A stretch of 64,000 nucleotides of DNA from Catelliglobosispora koreensis DSM 44566 (GTDB taxonomy: Bacteria > Actinomycetota > Actinomycetes > Mycobacteriales > Micromonosporaceae): positions 1,009,911-1,073,910 of the forward strand of contig NZ_KB903249.1 in NCBI RefSeq assembly GCF_000379685.1, given 5' to 3'. The notes under the pieces are model-generated. The model was not told the DNA's origin. It ran no database searches and saw nothing but the letters and a program-made list of their open reading frames with translations. Positions 9,300-17,743 of the stretch are shown here, in pieces; within the stretch, counting starts at the first letter, position 1; every line of letters begins with the position of its first letter. The position numbers and the translations under genes are program-made.

Positions 9300-10130
9300 T
9301 TAGCCAAGCTCCAAACTGGTAACTCCGAACAACCCACTCAAATCGATCCGCGGCGCCCCTGCGGTGTACATCCGCGCCGTCTCGAACTGCGGCTGCATCC
9401 CTTGCCGCGTAACGAGTTTGATCGCCGCCGGATTGATGTCTGGCACGTCGATCGTTAGCGGCGCAGGCAGTCTGCTTAGGATAAGTGCCACGATCTGCGG
9501 TGATTCACCATAAAGAGGCCCAACCCGGTATTCGGTTTCACTCGGGCGGGCGACCCCCAATCCGGCGATTTGCCCATCGCGTACTGCCGCGACCGCCTGC
9601 CGGTCTGGCAAGCTAAGCCAGCAGGCCAGAAAGCTGTCCCTGGCAGCAGGAAAGAACCGTCTGTCGTAGGCCGCTATGGCGTCGAACGGCAAGCTTCGTG
9701 CGTCCACCAACTGGACGTCAGGCAACGCATCCTGTGGCGCAGGGACACCGGCGAACCGCACGTTGGACCACGCTGTCGTGAAACCGGAAGCGCGGTAGTC
9801 GGCCTGACGCTCCACAACGCCATCAAGCCCGACATTACGGCCAGCCATCCGGCGCATGCCCGCCTGCCAGATCTGCAGCCCAAACCCCTTGCCCCGAAAC
9901 GGTTCCCGGGCGATGTAGAACCCAAGGAACCCGTGCCCGGCCTCGTAACGCACAACCGAGATGCAGGCAGCGGGCACACCGCCGACGCGGCCCATCAGAA
10001 ACCCCTGCGGATCGGCGCTAAGGAACGCGAAGCGATCGTCGCGGCCAGGGTTCCAGCCCTCGTCGGCGGCCCACCGTCCCATGAGCCGGACATCATCAAG
10101 GCTGGCAACGGAAATCTCTAACGTCGGCAT
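9300..10130 (-). CDS. GNAT family N-acetyltransferase (two-domain type)
   Basis: 276 residues from the ATG at 10130 (MPTLEISVASLDDVRLMGRWA); a TTG at 10139 would add three residues. The N-terminal half is a GNAT domain with the acetyl-CoA-binding region GFYIAREPFRGKGFGLQIWQAGM (split here: GFYIAREPFRGKG, then FGLQIW), residues about 75-95. The C-terminal part (about 130-276) matches the extra acetyltransferase-like domain seen in YitH-type proteins. The acceptor substrate is unknown. It lies upstream of the small DivIVA-like gene on the same strand, with an 87-nt gap. Confidence 0.8.
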   Translation of the reverse strand: MPTLEISVASLDDVRLMGRWAADEGWNPGRDDRFAFLSADPQGFLMGRVGGVPAACISVVRYEAGHGFLGFYIAREPFRGKGFGLQIWQAGMRRMAGRNVGLDGVVERQADYRASGFTTAWSNVRFAGVPAPQDALPDVQLVDARSLPFDAIAAYDRRFFPAARDSFLACWLSLPDRQAVAAVRDGQIAGLGVARPSETEYRVGPLYGESPQIVALILSRLPAPLTIDVPDINPAAIKLVTRQGMQPQFETARMYTAGAPRIDLSGLFGVTSLELG

Positions 10131-10182
10131 CTTTGACAACCTAGTCAGATTTCCCGGTCATGCTAGGAGGCGCGGCGATGGC

Positions 10183-11193
10183 ATGTCGTCCAGTAAGCTG
10201 TCGCCCGTGCAGCAGACCGCCGCCGATGTCTTACAGCTGGTCCGCTCGGCCGGAGCCAAGCTCGCTGAGCACTGGCCGACCTTGCTTGCCCTGACCTTCG
10301 CTGGTTTCACGGCCAAACTCGCCACGGTCAAACTGGCCGTCCTCGCCAGCGGGATCGCTTGGGCCGCAGGGGTGTTCGTGCACGCCTTCGCGCCAGCCGC
10401 GTTACTCGCCACCATCTTGCTGATGTTCCGCAAGATGCTTCCCTCGCGCTCTTGGCCCACGTTCACCGTCGTTTTGGTGCCATTCCTGCTCATTTATATA
10501 AGCACCAACCACTTCGATGGGTACTCTGTGAACCCGGCCCTGGAGCCCCAGGTGACCATGGACGTGGCAGCGGCGAGCGTGCTGATCGGCGCGATCCTGC
10601 TGCGCTGGCTGATGCCGTTGTGGGCAGCCGTGAACGATCAGCCGTGGGCCGCCTATGTGCGCATGGGCCTGGACATCTGCTGGATGTCGCTGCTGGCGCT
10701 GACGATCGCGACTCACCCGCTGTCGCGTTTGATCGCCGACCTCGCTGAGCCGGTGTCGTGGGTGTTCAGCACCGCTTTGATGGTCATCATCGTGCCGGTG
10801 GCGTGGCTTGCTGTCGGTGCCCTGGCCACGGGAGTCAACCCGCTGGAAACGCCAGACCTGGTCCGCCGGGTGGGCTTGCCGCTGACGCTGGCGACCAGTT
10901 TGCTGATCGTGGTCGTTCAGCTGATCCCGTTGCTGCTGTGGCAGATCGAGCGGCTGATCCTCGGTGCCCGCGATCCGGAAACGTTCTGGCTTCCGCTGTC
11001 GGGCATTTTCGGCGCGGTCAACAGTGCGATCGGCGTGTTCTTGCTGGTGTGCCTGGTCGCCGCGTTCGTGGAGCGGTCAAGCGGCGGGCAGCCGGGCATA
11101 GGCGGGCAGCGCGGCGGGGCGCATGACGCGGACGGCGACGGGTTTGGCTTCGGCGGGCGTGACGAACAAGACGGTCACCTGATAGGTGTTTAG
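10183..11193 (+). CDS. Multi-pass membrane protein of unknown function
   Basis: 336 residues from the ATG at 10183, with AGGAGG 11 nt upstream. I count seven or eight hydrophobic segments (for example KLAVLASGIAWAAGVFVHAF, VVLVPFLLIYI, LMVIIVPVAWLAVGALA, LLIVVVQLIPLLLW, SAIGVFLLVCLVAAFV). No family signature is recognised. The last 39 codons run antisense through the end of the convergent gene at 11077 and encode a Gly/Asp-rich tail (for example GQPGIGGQRGGAHD). That tail looks like a by-product of the overlap rather than a conserved domain. A frameshift near 11080 in this isolate is an alternative explanation. Confidence 0.65.
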   Translation: MSSSKLSPVQQTAADVLQLVRSAGAKLAEHWPTLLALTFAGFTAKLATVKLAVLASGIAWAAGVFVHAFAPAALLATILLMFRKMLPSRSWPTFTVVLVPFLLIYISTNHFDGYSVNPALEPQVTMDVAAASVLIGAILLRWLMPLWAAVNDQPWAAYVRMGLDICWMSLLALTIATHPLSRLIADLAEPVSWVFSTALMVIIVPVAWLAVGALATGVNPLETPDLVRRVGLPLTLATSLLIVVVQLIPLLLWQIERLILGARDPETFWLPLSGIFGAVNSAIGVFLLVCLVAAFVERSSGGQPGIGGQRGGAHDADGDGFGFGGRDEQDGHLIGV

Positions 11194-11610
11194 CCCTTTG
11201 TCCTCGGCCGTGCAGGTCGGCGGGGGCATGCGCACGGCGGAAAGTTCACTGGGCTGGGTGCCAAAGACACGGCCCGCACTGTCCTCAAGCGACAGTTGAC
11301 ATCCGTCGAGGCTGCGCTGGTCACTGACTTGGATCTCGATGACCGCCCGCCACGCACGCACCTGATCGGGCAGTTTCACCGGCTTGGCCTCGCCGTCGTA
11401 AAGATCAGCCGTGGTCACGAGGTTGAGCAGGCGCAGTTTGGCGTCGGAGTAGGCCACCCACTGCGTTGGCTCAGCGGTGACGGCCTGCCCCGGGCTGCGC
11501 ACGTCGAAGTAGCCGGTGCGGTCCAGGGCCACGATCCCGAACGCCGCTGTCACGGGCAGCAGCGCGACGAGTCCCCACAGGTTGCGCTTGAAGAAATTGG
11601 TCTGGTTCAC
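11077..11610 (-). CDS. Membrane-anchored protein with extracytoplasmic beta domain (third gene of operon)
   Basis: 177 residues from a GTG that overlaps the upstream stop codon as GTGA. One N-terminal transmembrane segment (LWGLVALLPVTAAFGIVAL, residues about 11-29) is followed by an extracytoplasmic domain (35-177). The pattern AVIEIQVSDQRSLDGCQLSLED...GRVFG resembles the DUF4352/Ig-like domains at the C-termini of the two genes upstream. No enzyme motif is visible. Function unknown; it probably works with its two operon partners at the cell surface. Confidence 0.7.
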   Translation of the reverse strand: MNQTNFFKRNLWGLVALLPVTAAFGIVALDRTGYFDVRSPGQAVTAEPTQWVAYSDAKLRLLNLVTTADLYDGEAKPVKLPDQVRAWRAVIEIQVSDQRSLDGCQLSLEDSAGRVFGTQPSELSAVRMPPPTCTAEDKGLNTYQVTVLFVTPAEAKPVAVRVMRPAALPAYARLPAA

Positions 11611-13334
11611 GGCCGCACCTCAGCCGCGCCAAGCGTCGCCGAAGACTGATCCGCGAGCACGCTCAAGGCTGGCAGGTCAACGGAGGCCATCGCCTCCATG
11701 CTCAAGAGTGCTGGGTCGGGAGCGAACAGCGCGGTCAGGCCGCCCAGGGCGTCCTTGGGCACTTCGAAGACGACTTCACCCTCCAGCGGAATCCCCGGCT
11801 GGAAAGTGCGTTTGCCATCGAGCAACGGCTGGCCAAGACGGTCCGTCGCGAGGAACGTCCGCCCGCTGTGATCACGAAGCGCCACATAGCTGACCGTCCC
11901 CGGTTCGTTGCTGGCGACCACGCGCACGCGCAGCACCACCCACACGCCCTGGGAGTCGTGAGCCGATCCTCCGGATTGGACAGTCGACACGGCTTTGGCG
12001 GTCTGCACCGTGATCGCGAACTTGCGCAAACTGACCGTCTCGCCTTGCTCACCTGAGGTCACAAACGGCCGCTGAACGCGCTCCGGGTCGGGACCCAGCC
12101 AGCGCAGCCCACCGCCAATGGCCAGCGTCGCGAGCACGAGCCCCGTGGCGATGGCACCGCTGACGATCCGTTCTCCCGCACTGCGTTTACGCCGCGGCGG
12201 AATGAACGCCATGCTCGGCCCAGCGGGAGCGCTGGGGGCAGGGCTCGTCTTGGCTTTACTCTTACGCTTCTTCTTCGTGTCCGCTGGCGGAAGGTCAGTC
12301 AGGGTGCCGTCAGCGTCAGGCGCCCGCCAATAGGTTCCTTCGCTGCCAGCACCTTCGGCCGTGCCAGAGTCCCAGCTGTCATCCTTCGAAGCAGCCCACG
12401 GATCGCTTGCCGCGCCTGAATCCCACGAGGCGCTGCCCGAACCGCTAGCCGAATCCCAGTAGGACGAGCCGCTGCTTATCGTGTCGTCAGCGAACCCGGT
12501 GCCGGATCCGGTGCCAGCGCCCCAGAATCCGCCGGATGACGTCGGCGAATTGTTGCCGATCGTCGCCTCGTCAAAGCTGGTGCCACTGCCCGAGCCGCGG
12601 AAGTAGCCAGAGTCCTTGCTAGAAGTGCGGTTGAGCTCGGCTTCGCGTTCGAGTTCGGCGAGGCGCTGGCGTTCGCGCTCGGCCTCGCGGGCGAGTTCGC
12701 TTTGGCGTGCCCGTTCCTCTTCGGCTTTACGGGCTAGCTCAGCTTGCCGCTGCCGCTCCTGCTCGACTTCGCGTTGCAGTTCAGCGACTCTGGCGCGCTC
12801 GCGTTCGAATTCTTCCTCGATCTCGCGGGCACGGGTGCGCTCGACCTCGGCCATGAACTCAAGGTCGGCCTTGCGCTGACGCTCGCGTTCGAGCTCGGCC
12901 TGCCGTTCGCGTTCGGCGGCCGATTCCTTCTCAAGCTTCGCGAGGCGCTCTTGCTCGATCTCGCGTTCCAGCTCGGCTTTGCGTTTGCGTTCCCGCTCAG
13001 CGTGCCGCTCGAACTCTTCGGCCTGTTGTTTGTCCAGCCGCTCTTTGCGTTCGGCCTCAAGCTGGCGCAGCTCTTCTTCTTCGCGCTTCTTTTCGGCCGA
13101 CGACTTGCGGCTAAACCAGCGCCTCGGTTCCGGGGCTTCCCCGTTTTCGGCGCTCTCCGGCTCGGCCGGGGCCGCTATCTTGCCTTTGCGGGCGAGCTTC
13201 TTGGCGGCTTTGTCACTGGAGCGGATCCAGCTGCCATCGGGCGCCTGAATCCACTCGTCGCTGAGGATTTCGGCTTCTTTCTCGCCACCGCCGAGATTCT
13301 TGAGCCGGTCGTAACGGTTTTTCGAGGAGCTCAC
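11607..13334 (-). CDS. Coiled-coil membrane protein with Gly/Ser/Trp-rich linker and DUF4352-like C-terminal domain
   Basis: 575 residues from a GTG overlapping the previous stop (GTGA). Layout: a short N-terminal part containing DEWIQAPDGSWIRS; a highly charged E/R/K coiled coil (about 70-240) full of ERERQ-type repeats; a Gly/Ser/Trp/Asp-rich linker (about 245-345) with repeated WDS motifs; a basic stretch; one transmembrane helix (about 395-415, GAIATGLVLATLAIGG); and an extracytoplasmic domain (about 425-560) with the pattern VWVVLRVRVVASNEPG...VALRDHSGRTFLA typical of DUF4352. The cytoplasmic side is unusually long. This suggests a link between a cytoskeletal or scaffolding function inside and a sensing or adhesion domain outside; that is inference. 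Confidence 0.7.
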   Translation of the reverse strand: MSSSKNRYDRLKNLGGGEKEAEILSDEWIQAPDGSWIRSSDKAAKKLARKGKIAAPAEPESAENGEAPEPRRWFSRKSSAEKKREEEELRQLEAERKERLDKQQAEEFERHAERERKRKAELEREIEQERLAKLEKESAAERERQAELERERQRKADLEFMAEVERTRAREIEEEFERERARVAELQREVEQERQRQAELARKAEEERARQSELAREAERERQRLAELEREAELNRTSSKDSGYFRGSGSGTSFDEATIGNNSPTSSGGFWGAGTGSGTGFADDTISSGSSYWDSASGSGSASWDSGAASDPWAASKDDSWDSGTAEGAGSEGTYWRAPDADGTLTDLPPADTKKKRKSKAKTSPAPSAPAGPSMAFIPPRRKRSAGERIVSGAIATGLVLATLAIGGGLRWLGPDPERVQRPFVTSGEQGETVSLRKFAITVQTAKAVSTVQSGGSAHDSQGVWVVLRVRVVASNEPGTVSYVALRDHSGRTFLATDRLGQPLLDGKRTFQPGIPLEGEVVFEVPKDALGGLTALFAPDPALLSMEAMASVDLPALSVLADQSSATLGAAEVRP

Positions 13335-13804
13335 GGGGCGGTCACCGCCACGGTGACGGGCTGCGCGCCGGAGATCTGCACGGTCAGTTGCTGGGGCGAT
13401 GCCGTCGCGGCAGCCTGCTCCCAGGCGAACACCACTTCTTCCGGCATTCCGGGATGTAGCCGGTCAATTTGCGTGCTATCCCGCAAAAGCACAACACCAG
13501 GTTCGGGTTTCACTAAACCGTCCACTCCGGACAATCGGACCATTGAACTCAGGCCAGAAGCACTGCTATCGCCGGTGACCTCGACCTTGGCGCGGACGAT
13601 CAGCCAGCGGTTGGCCGCGTCAGCCCGCTGCAGCGGAGGCCGGTCAGTGGCGGTCGATGCCGACAAAACGCTGACCTGCCAAGGTTTCGCCGCCTCGGCT
13701 GGTTTCACCAGCGCGCCGATCAAACCGCTCACCGCGAACAGGAGCAGCACAGCACCGCTGCCCCACCAGGTGATCGATTCCCGCCTAGTCACAACGCGGA
13801 GCAT
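13331..13804 (-). CDS. Membrane-anchored protein with extracytoplasmic beta domain (first gene of operon)
   Basis: 157 residues from the ATG at 13804 (MLRVVTRRES); another ATG eight codons upstream is possible. A transmembrane segment (WWGSGAVLLLFAVSGLIGALV, residues about 12-32) precedes an extracytoplasmic domain with the pattern NRWLIVRAKVEVTGDSS...SMVRLSG. This is related in layout to the domains of the next two genes. The stop overlaps the start of the 575-residue protein (GTGA), so the three genes 13804-11077 form one translationally coupled operon. It diverges from a methyltransferase gene 55 nt away. Function unknown. Confidence 0.68.
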   Translation of the reverse strand: MLRVVTRRESITWWGSGAVLLLFAVSGLIGALVKPAEAAKPWQVSVLSASTATDRPPLQRADAANRWLIVRAKVEVTGDSSASGLSSMVRLSGVDGLVKPEPGVVLLRDSTQIDRLHPGMPEEVVFAWEQAAATASPQQLTVQISGAQPVTVAVTAP

Positions 13805-13859
13805 ACCGGTTAGAAAACTCAGTGCCATCCGGCCAGCAATCCGCGTAGATTGCCGGCTC

Positions 13860-14618
13860 ATGACGGAATCTGACGGTCCCACCTGGTATGCCCATCTATC
13901 GTTCAATGCTCCGCTCAGCGAGCACCGGGCCAACGACTTAGCGGCCCGTCTCGCCGCCGCCCGGCCCGCCGACGTCCTGGACATCGGCTGCGGCTGGGGT
14001 GAACTGATGTTGCGCGTTCTGGAGCACGCACCGTCAGCCGTCGGCACCGGCATCGACACCGACGAGCGGGGCCTGGCCCGCGGCCGCATGGAAGCCGAAA
14101 AACGCGGGCTTACTGACCGGGCGACCTTTCGCACCCTTTCCGGGGAAGAAACACAGCAACAAGCCGACGTAGTTATCTGTATCGGGGCCAGTCACGCCTT
14201 CGGCGGCCCGGCGCAAGCACTGTCAGCGTTGCGCACGCGGGTGCGCCCGGGAGGACGCTTGCTGTTTGGCGAAGGTCTATGGGACCCAACCGGTCCCGTG
14301 CCCGAGCCGGAATTGGTGTGGCCAGACCTGTTTGAGCTGCCGACATTACGAGGCCTGGTGGATGTGGCGGTCGAGGCGGGCTACCGGCCGCTGTACACCG
14401 AGGAAAGTTCCCTGAACGAACTTGACGCCTTCGAATCCGGATATCTCGCCGACTATGAAGAATGGCTGATCAAGAACCCGGCTCACCCCCGGGCACAGGA
14501 AGTGCGCGCCCAGTCCGACGAACACCGCCGCCGGTGGCTGCACGGCTATCGCGGAGCTTTCGGCTTCGCCTACCTGACCCTCGGAGTTCCACTGACAGAA
14601 GGTGTCAGTGAGTTGTAG
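13860..14618 (+). CDS. Class I SAM-dependent methyltransferase
   Basis: 252 residues from the ATG at 13860; the reading frame stays open far upstream through the antisense of the coiled-coil gene, but that part is not coding. Motif I is VLDIGCGWGELM (residues about 38-49), the acidic motif II residue lies in GTGIDTDERGL, and motif III is GGRLLFGEGLW. This is the Rossmann fold used to transfer a methyl group from SAM. The substrate cannot be read from the sequence. It is followed 14 nt later by the DUF1579-like gene on the same strand, so the two may be co-transcribed. Confidence 0.85.
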   Translation: MTESDGPTWYAHLSFNAPLSEHRANDLAARLAAARPADVLDIGCGWGELMLRVLEHAPSAVGTGIDTDERGLARGRMEAEKRGLTDRATFRTLSGEETQQQADVVICIGASHAFGGPAQALSALRTRVRPGGRLLFGEGLWDPTGPVPEPELVWPDLFELPTLRGLVDVAVEAGYRPLYTEESSLNELDAFESGYLADYEEWLIKNPAHPRAQEVRAQSDEHRRRWLHGYRGAFGFAYLTLGVPLTEGVSEL

Positions 14619-14632
14619 TTAGCGTCCCGGTC

Positions 14633-15106
14633 ATGAGTCAGATCAATGACGGGCGCCACGCGTTCGACTTCTTCCACGGCAAGTGGCGCACCAGCAACCG
14701 CAAGCTGGCCGACGTCACCGATCCCACATGCACCGAGTGGGTCGAGTTCGAGTCAGAGGCGCAATGCATGCCGATCCTCGGTGGGCTAGGCAACGTGGAC
14801 ACCCTGTCCAGTGCATCGTTTGAGGGCGCGACCTTGCGCATGTTCGTGCCAGAGACCCAGACGTGGCGCATCTGGTGGATGTCCACGCGTTACCCCGGCG
14901 TCCTCGACCCGCCCGTGGAAGGCCGCTTCGACGGTAACCGCGGCATTTTCGAAGGCCCGGATGAGTTTCACGGCAAGCCGATCATCGTGCGGTATGAGTG
15001 GGACAACCTCGGTGACGGCAAAGCCCAATGGGCACAACGCTTTTCGTGGGACGACGGCAAAACCTGGGACGAACTAAACTGGATCGCCACCCACACCCGC
15101 ATATAG
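14633..15106 (+). CDS. DUF1579-like protein
   Basis: 157 residues. The sequence starts with the FDFFHGKWRTSNRKL pattern and contains repeated short beta strands with conserved Trp (TWRIWWMSTRYPG, WAQRFSWDDGKTWDELNW). This is the lipocalin-like layout of DUF1579 and related proteins. No catalytic residues are known for the family. It overlaps the convergent WYL regulator gene by 33 nt. Confidence 0.7.
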   Translation: MSQINDGRHAFDFFHGKWRTSNRKLADVTDPTCTEWVEFESEAQCMPILGGLGNVDTLSSASFEGATLRMFVPETQTWRIWWMSTRYPGVLDPPVEGRFDGNRGIFEGPDEFHGKPIIVRYEWDNLGDGKAQWAQRFSWDDGKTWDELNWIATHTRI

Positions 15107-16069
15107 AGCGGCAAGCGCACGGGCGGTTTCCGTGAGACGGGAGCGAAGTGCTTGGGGCTCAAGCACTTCGACCTCGCCGCCAAATTTCAGGAACTCGGTC
15201 TCGGCGTGAATCAGGGACTCGATCGGCACGGTCGCGCGGGTCCAGCCTTCGCGCACAGGATCGTCGTGACCTGTTTCCTGAAAGGCCTTGACGACATCTG
15301 ACGGCATCAGGTCGGCGACACGTTCCACGCCCAGCGGGGACATGCGGATAACGGCATCACCTTGCACGAGCCGTGTGCGGAACTGGCTGACCTGCGAACG
15401 CCAGAAGCCGGGCAGGCTGAAATCAGCTGGGCGGGTGAATTCCTCCTCAAGCACCAGAAGTTTCAGGATCTGGCTGACCCGGTAGGTGTTCACCCGCCCA
15501 TCACAGCCGGCCACGACATACCACTTGCCGCTCTTGAGCACGATGCCGTACGGATCGAGAACCCGCGTGACATCAGTAGGTTCGCGCCACCGCCGGTAGA
15601 GCACCTCGACTTTCCGCTGATCCCACACCGCCCCGGCCACGGCCGGAAGATGCTCGCTGGAGTCACCATCGCTGTACCAGCCGGGGGCGTCGAGCAGGAA
15701 CCGTTGCTGGATCCGGTCGGCGCGGGCGGCGAGTTCCGGTGCCATGGCGGCCTTCATCTTCAGCTGAGCGGCCGCCATGACGGTGCCCAAACCCAGCTCA
15801 GCGGCGGCTTTTGGGACGGCCGCGAGGAACACGGCGTCAGCCTCGTGACTTGTCAGGCCGGTCAGCCGTGTGCGGTACCCGTCGAGTAATTGGTAACCCC
15901 CGTCACGTCCCGCGTCGCCATATAGCGGGATGCCGGCCTCGTGCAGGGATTCGGCGTCGCGGTAAATAGTGCGCACGGAAACTTCCAGCTCATCTGCCAA
16001 TTCCTGGGCCGTCATCCGCCCCCGGGTTTGCAGCAGCAAGATGATCGAAACCAGCCGGCTCGCGCGCAT
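15074..16069 (-). CDS. YafY-type transcriptional regulator (HTH + WYL domain)
   Basis: 331 residues from the ATG at 16069; the frame continues upstream but with no family sequence. The N-terminal DeoR-like winged helix (MRASRLVSIILLLQ, then MTAQELADELEVSVRTIYRD) covers residues 1-65. The WYL domain is centred on VLDPYGIVLKSGKWYVVAG (about 190-225), and a C-terminal WCX-type extension follows. WYL domains bind small ligands or nucleic acid and control transcription. The gene diverges from the DHA2 exporter at 16166, so it probably controls that exporter. Confidence 0.9.
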   Translation of the reverse strand: MRASRLVSIILLLQTRGRMTAQELADELEVSVRTIYRDAESLHEAGIPLYGDAGRDGGYQLLDGYRTRLTGLTSHEADAVFLAAVPKAAAELGLGTVMAAAQLKMKAAMAPELAARADRIQQRFLLDAPGWYSDGDSSEHLPAVAGAVWDQRKVEVLYRRWREPTDVTRVLDPYGIVLKSGKWYVVAGCDGRVNTYRVSQILKLLVLEEEFTRPADFSLPGFWRSQVSQFRTRLVQGDAVIRMSPLGVERVADLMPSDVVKAFQETGHDDPVREGWTRATVPIESLIHAETEFLKFGGEVEVLEPQALRSRLTETARALAALYAGVGGDPV

Positions 16070-16165
16070 ACGGCCAACTATGCGGCCCCGGGCGCGCTGC
16101 GCGAAACCGTTTTGGCACGATCGGTTGCGAGCATGAACGGAAACACCCTTCACGGAGGAGAGCGC

Positions 16166-17698
16166 ATGAGCTCAGCTGCAATTGGTAAACCCTCAGCGGA
16201 CAAACTCGATAGTGGCGTCCTGAAAGTCGCCGGCGTGGTGGTGCTGGGTGCCATCATGGCAATCCTTGACGTCACCGTCGTCAGCGTCGCGCTGCCGACC
16301 TTCATGCAGGAGTTCGACGCTACCTACGCCACGGTCGCGTGGACGATGACGGGCTACACGCTCGCTCTGGCAACGGTTATCCCGGTCACCGGCTGGGCCG
16401 CGGACCGCTTCGGCACCAAGCGTCTTTACCTCGCCTCACTGGTCTTGTTCGTTGGCGGGTCGGTGCTTTGCAGTCTCGCGTGGGACATTGGCCCGCTGAT
16501 CGCTTTCCGGGTGCTGCAAGGTCTTGGTGGCGGCATGCTGATGCCGCTGGGCATGACCATCATGACCAGGGCCGCGGGTCCCGACCGCGTCGGCCGGGTC
16601 ATGGCCGTGCTGGGTGTTCCGATGCTGCTCGGTCCCATTGGCGGGCCGATCCTCGGCGGCTGGCTCATCGAGTCGCAGAGCTGGCAGTGGATCTTCCTGA
16701 TCAACGTGCCGATCGGCATCGTCGCTTTCATTGCCGCGCTGAAGATTCTGCCCAAGGACGAGCCGAAGCCCTCGGAGTCCTTCGACTTCCTCGGCATGCT
16801 CCTGCTTTCACCAGGCCTGGCGCTGTTCCTCTACGGCGCGTCGTCGATCCCGGAGGCGGGAACCGTTGCCTCGGCGAAGGTTCTGGTGCCCGGCCTGATC
16901 GGCCTGGCGCTCATCATCGGCTTCGTCTTCCACGCCCTGGGCAAGGAACACGCGCTGGTCGACCTGTCGCTGTTCAAGAACCGCAACCTCACCATCGCCG
17001 TGGTCACGATGACCCTGTTCTCGGTGGCGTTCATGGGCAGCATGCTGCTGCTGCCTAGCTATTTCCTGCAGGTGCGCGGTGAGGGAACCCTCGACACCGG
17101 TCTGCTTCTCATCCCGAACGGCCTGGGCGCCATGCTCACGATGCCGATCGGTGGCAAGCTGACGGACCGGTTCGGGCCAGGCAAGATCGTGCTGATCGGC
17201 ATCGTGATCATCTCCCTGGGCCTCGGTGGCTACACCCAGGTCGCGGCTGACTCGTCATATGTGTTCCTGCTCGGGTCACTTTTCGTGCTCGGTATGGGTA
17301 TGGGCATGACGATGATGCCGATCATGTCCTCGGCGATGGCGAGCCTGACCGATCACCAGATCGCCCGCGGTTCCACGATGATGAACATCGTGCAGCAGGT
17401 AGCCGGTTCGATCGGCACCGCAACCATGTCGGTCATCCTGACCAACCAGGTGCTCAACAGCCAGGCGGCGACGATCTACAGCGCGGTCATCCAGGGCAGG
17501 GTCCCGGCGGAGCAAATGCCTCCGGCACCCGTGCTGGAGCAAGGACGCAGTGCCCTGGCCGAAGCGTTCGGCAGCACCTACGTCGTCGCTCTCGTGCTCG
17601 TCGTCCTGTGCCTCATCCCGGCGTTGTTCCTGCCGCGCAAGCGCATCGAACGTGCCCCTGACCAGGAAAACCAGCCGGTTCTCACCGGTGTTCACTAA
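16166..17698 (+). CDS. DHA2-family MFS drug exporter (14 transmembrane helices)
   Basis: 510 residues from the ATG at 16166, preceded by GGAGGAG. Motif C/D1 of proton-coupled drug antiporters appears as MAILDVTVVSVALPTF near residue 30, motif A as GWAADRFGTKRLYL near 75, and motif C of the EmrB/QacA type as GVPMLLGPIGGPILGGWL near 150. About 14 hydrophobic segments fit the DHA2 subfamily, which expels toxic compounds using the proton gradient. The exported compound is unknown. The divergent WYL regulator is the likely controller. Confidence 0.92.
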   Translation: MSSAAIGKPSADKLDSGVLKVAGVVVLGAIMAILDVTVVSVALPTFMQEFDATYATVAWTMTGYTLALATVIPVTGWAADRFGTKRLYLASLVLFVGGSVLCSLAWDIGPLIAFRVLQGLGGGMLMPLGMTIMTRAAGPDRVGRVMAVLGVPMLLGPIGGPILGGWLIESQSWQWIFLINVPIGIVAFIAALKILPKDEPKPSESFDFLGMLLLSPGLALFLYGASSIPEAGTVASAKVLVPGLIGLALIIGFVFHALGKEHALVDLSLFKNRNLTIAVVTMTLFSVAFMGSMLLLPSYFLQVRGEGTLDTGLLLIPNGLGAMLTMPIGGKLTDRFGPGKIVLIGIVIISLGLGGYTQVAADSSYVFLLGSLFVLGMGMGMTMMPIMSSAMASLTDHQIARGSTMMNIVQQVAGSIGTATMSVILTNQVLNSQAATIYSAVIQGRVPAEQMPPAPVLEQGRSALAEAFGSTYVVALVLVVLCLIPALFLPRKRIERAPDQENQPVLTGVH

Positions 17699-17706
17699 TT
17701 AACTAA

Positions 17707-17739
17707 TGCCACGGGCGTCCATAAAGGATGCCCGTGGCA
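17707..17739 (+). terminator. Hairpin terminator after the DHA2 exporter
   Basis: TGCCACGGGCGTCC (17707-17720) pairs with GGATGCCCGTGGCA (17726-17739) across a 5-nt ATAAA loop, with one wobble or mismatch pair. It starts 9 nt after the stop codon. Confidence 0.75.
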
Positions 17740-17743
17740 CACA

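Noticed and set aside
12744-13859. Upstream extension of the methyltransferase frame on the plus strand
   Set aside because: It is antisense to the coiled-coil membrane protein; biased codons of that gene keep the frame open. The methyltransferase fold begins at 13860.
16113-16128. Sigma54-like promoter TGGCAC then TTGC upstream of the DHA2 exporter
   Set aside because: Spacing is one base too long and actinobacteria normally lack RpoN, so this is chance.
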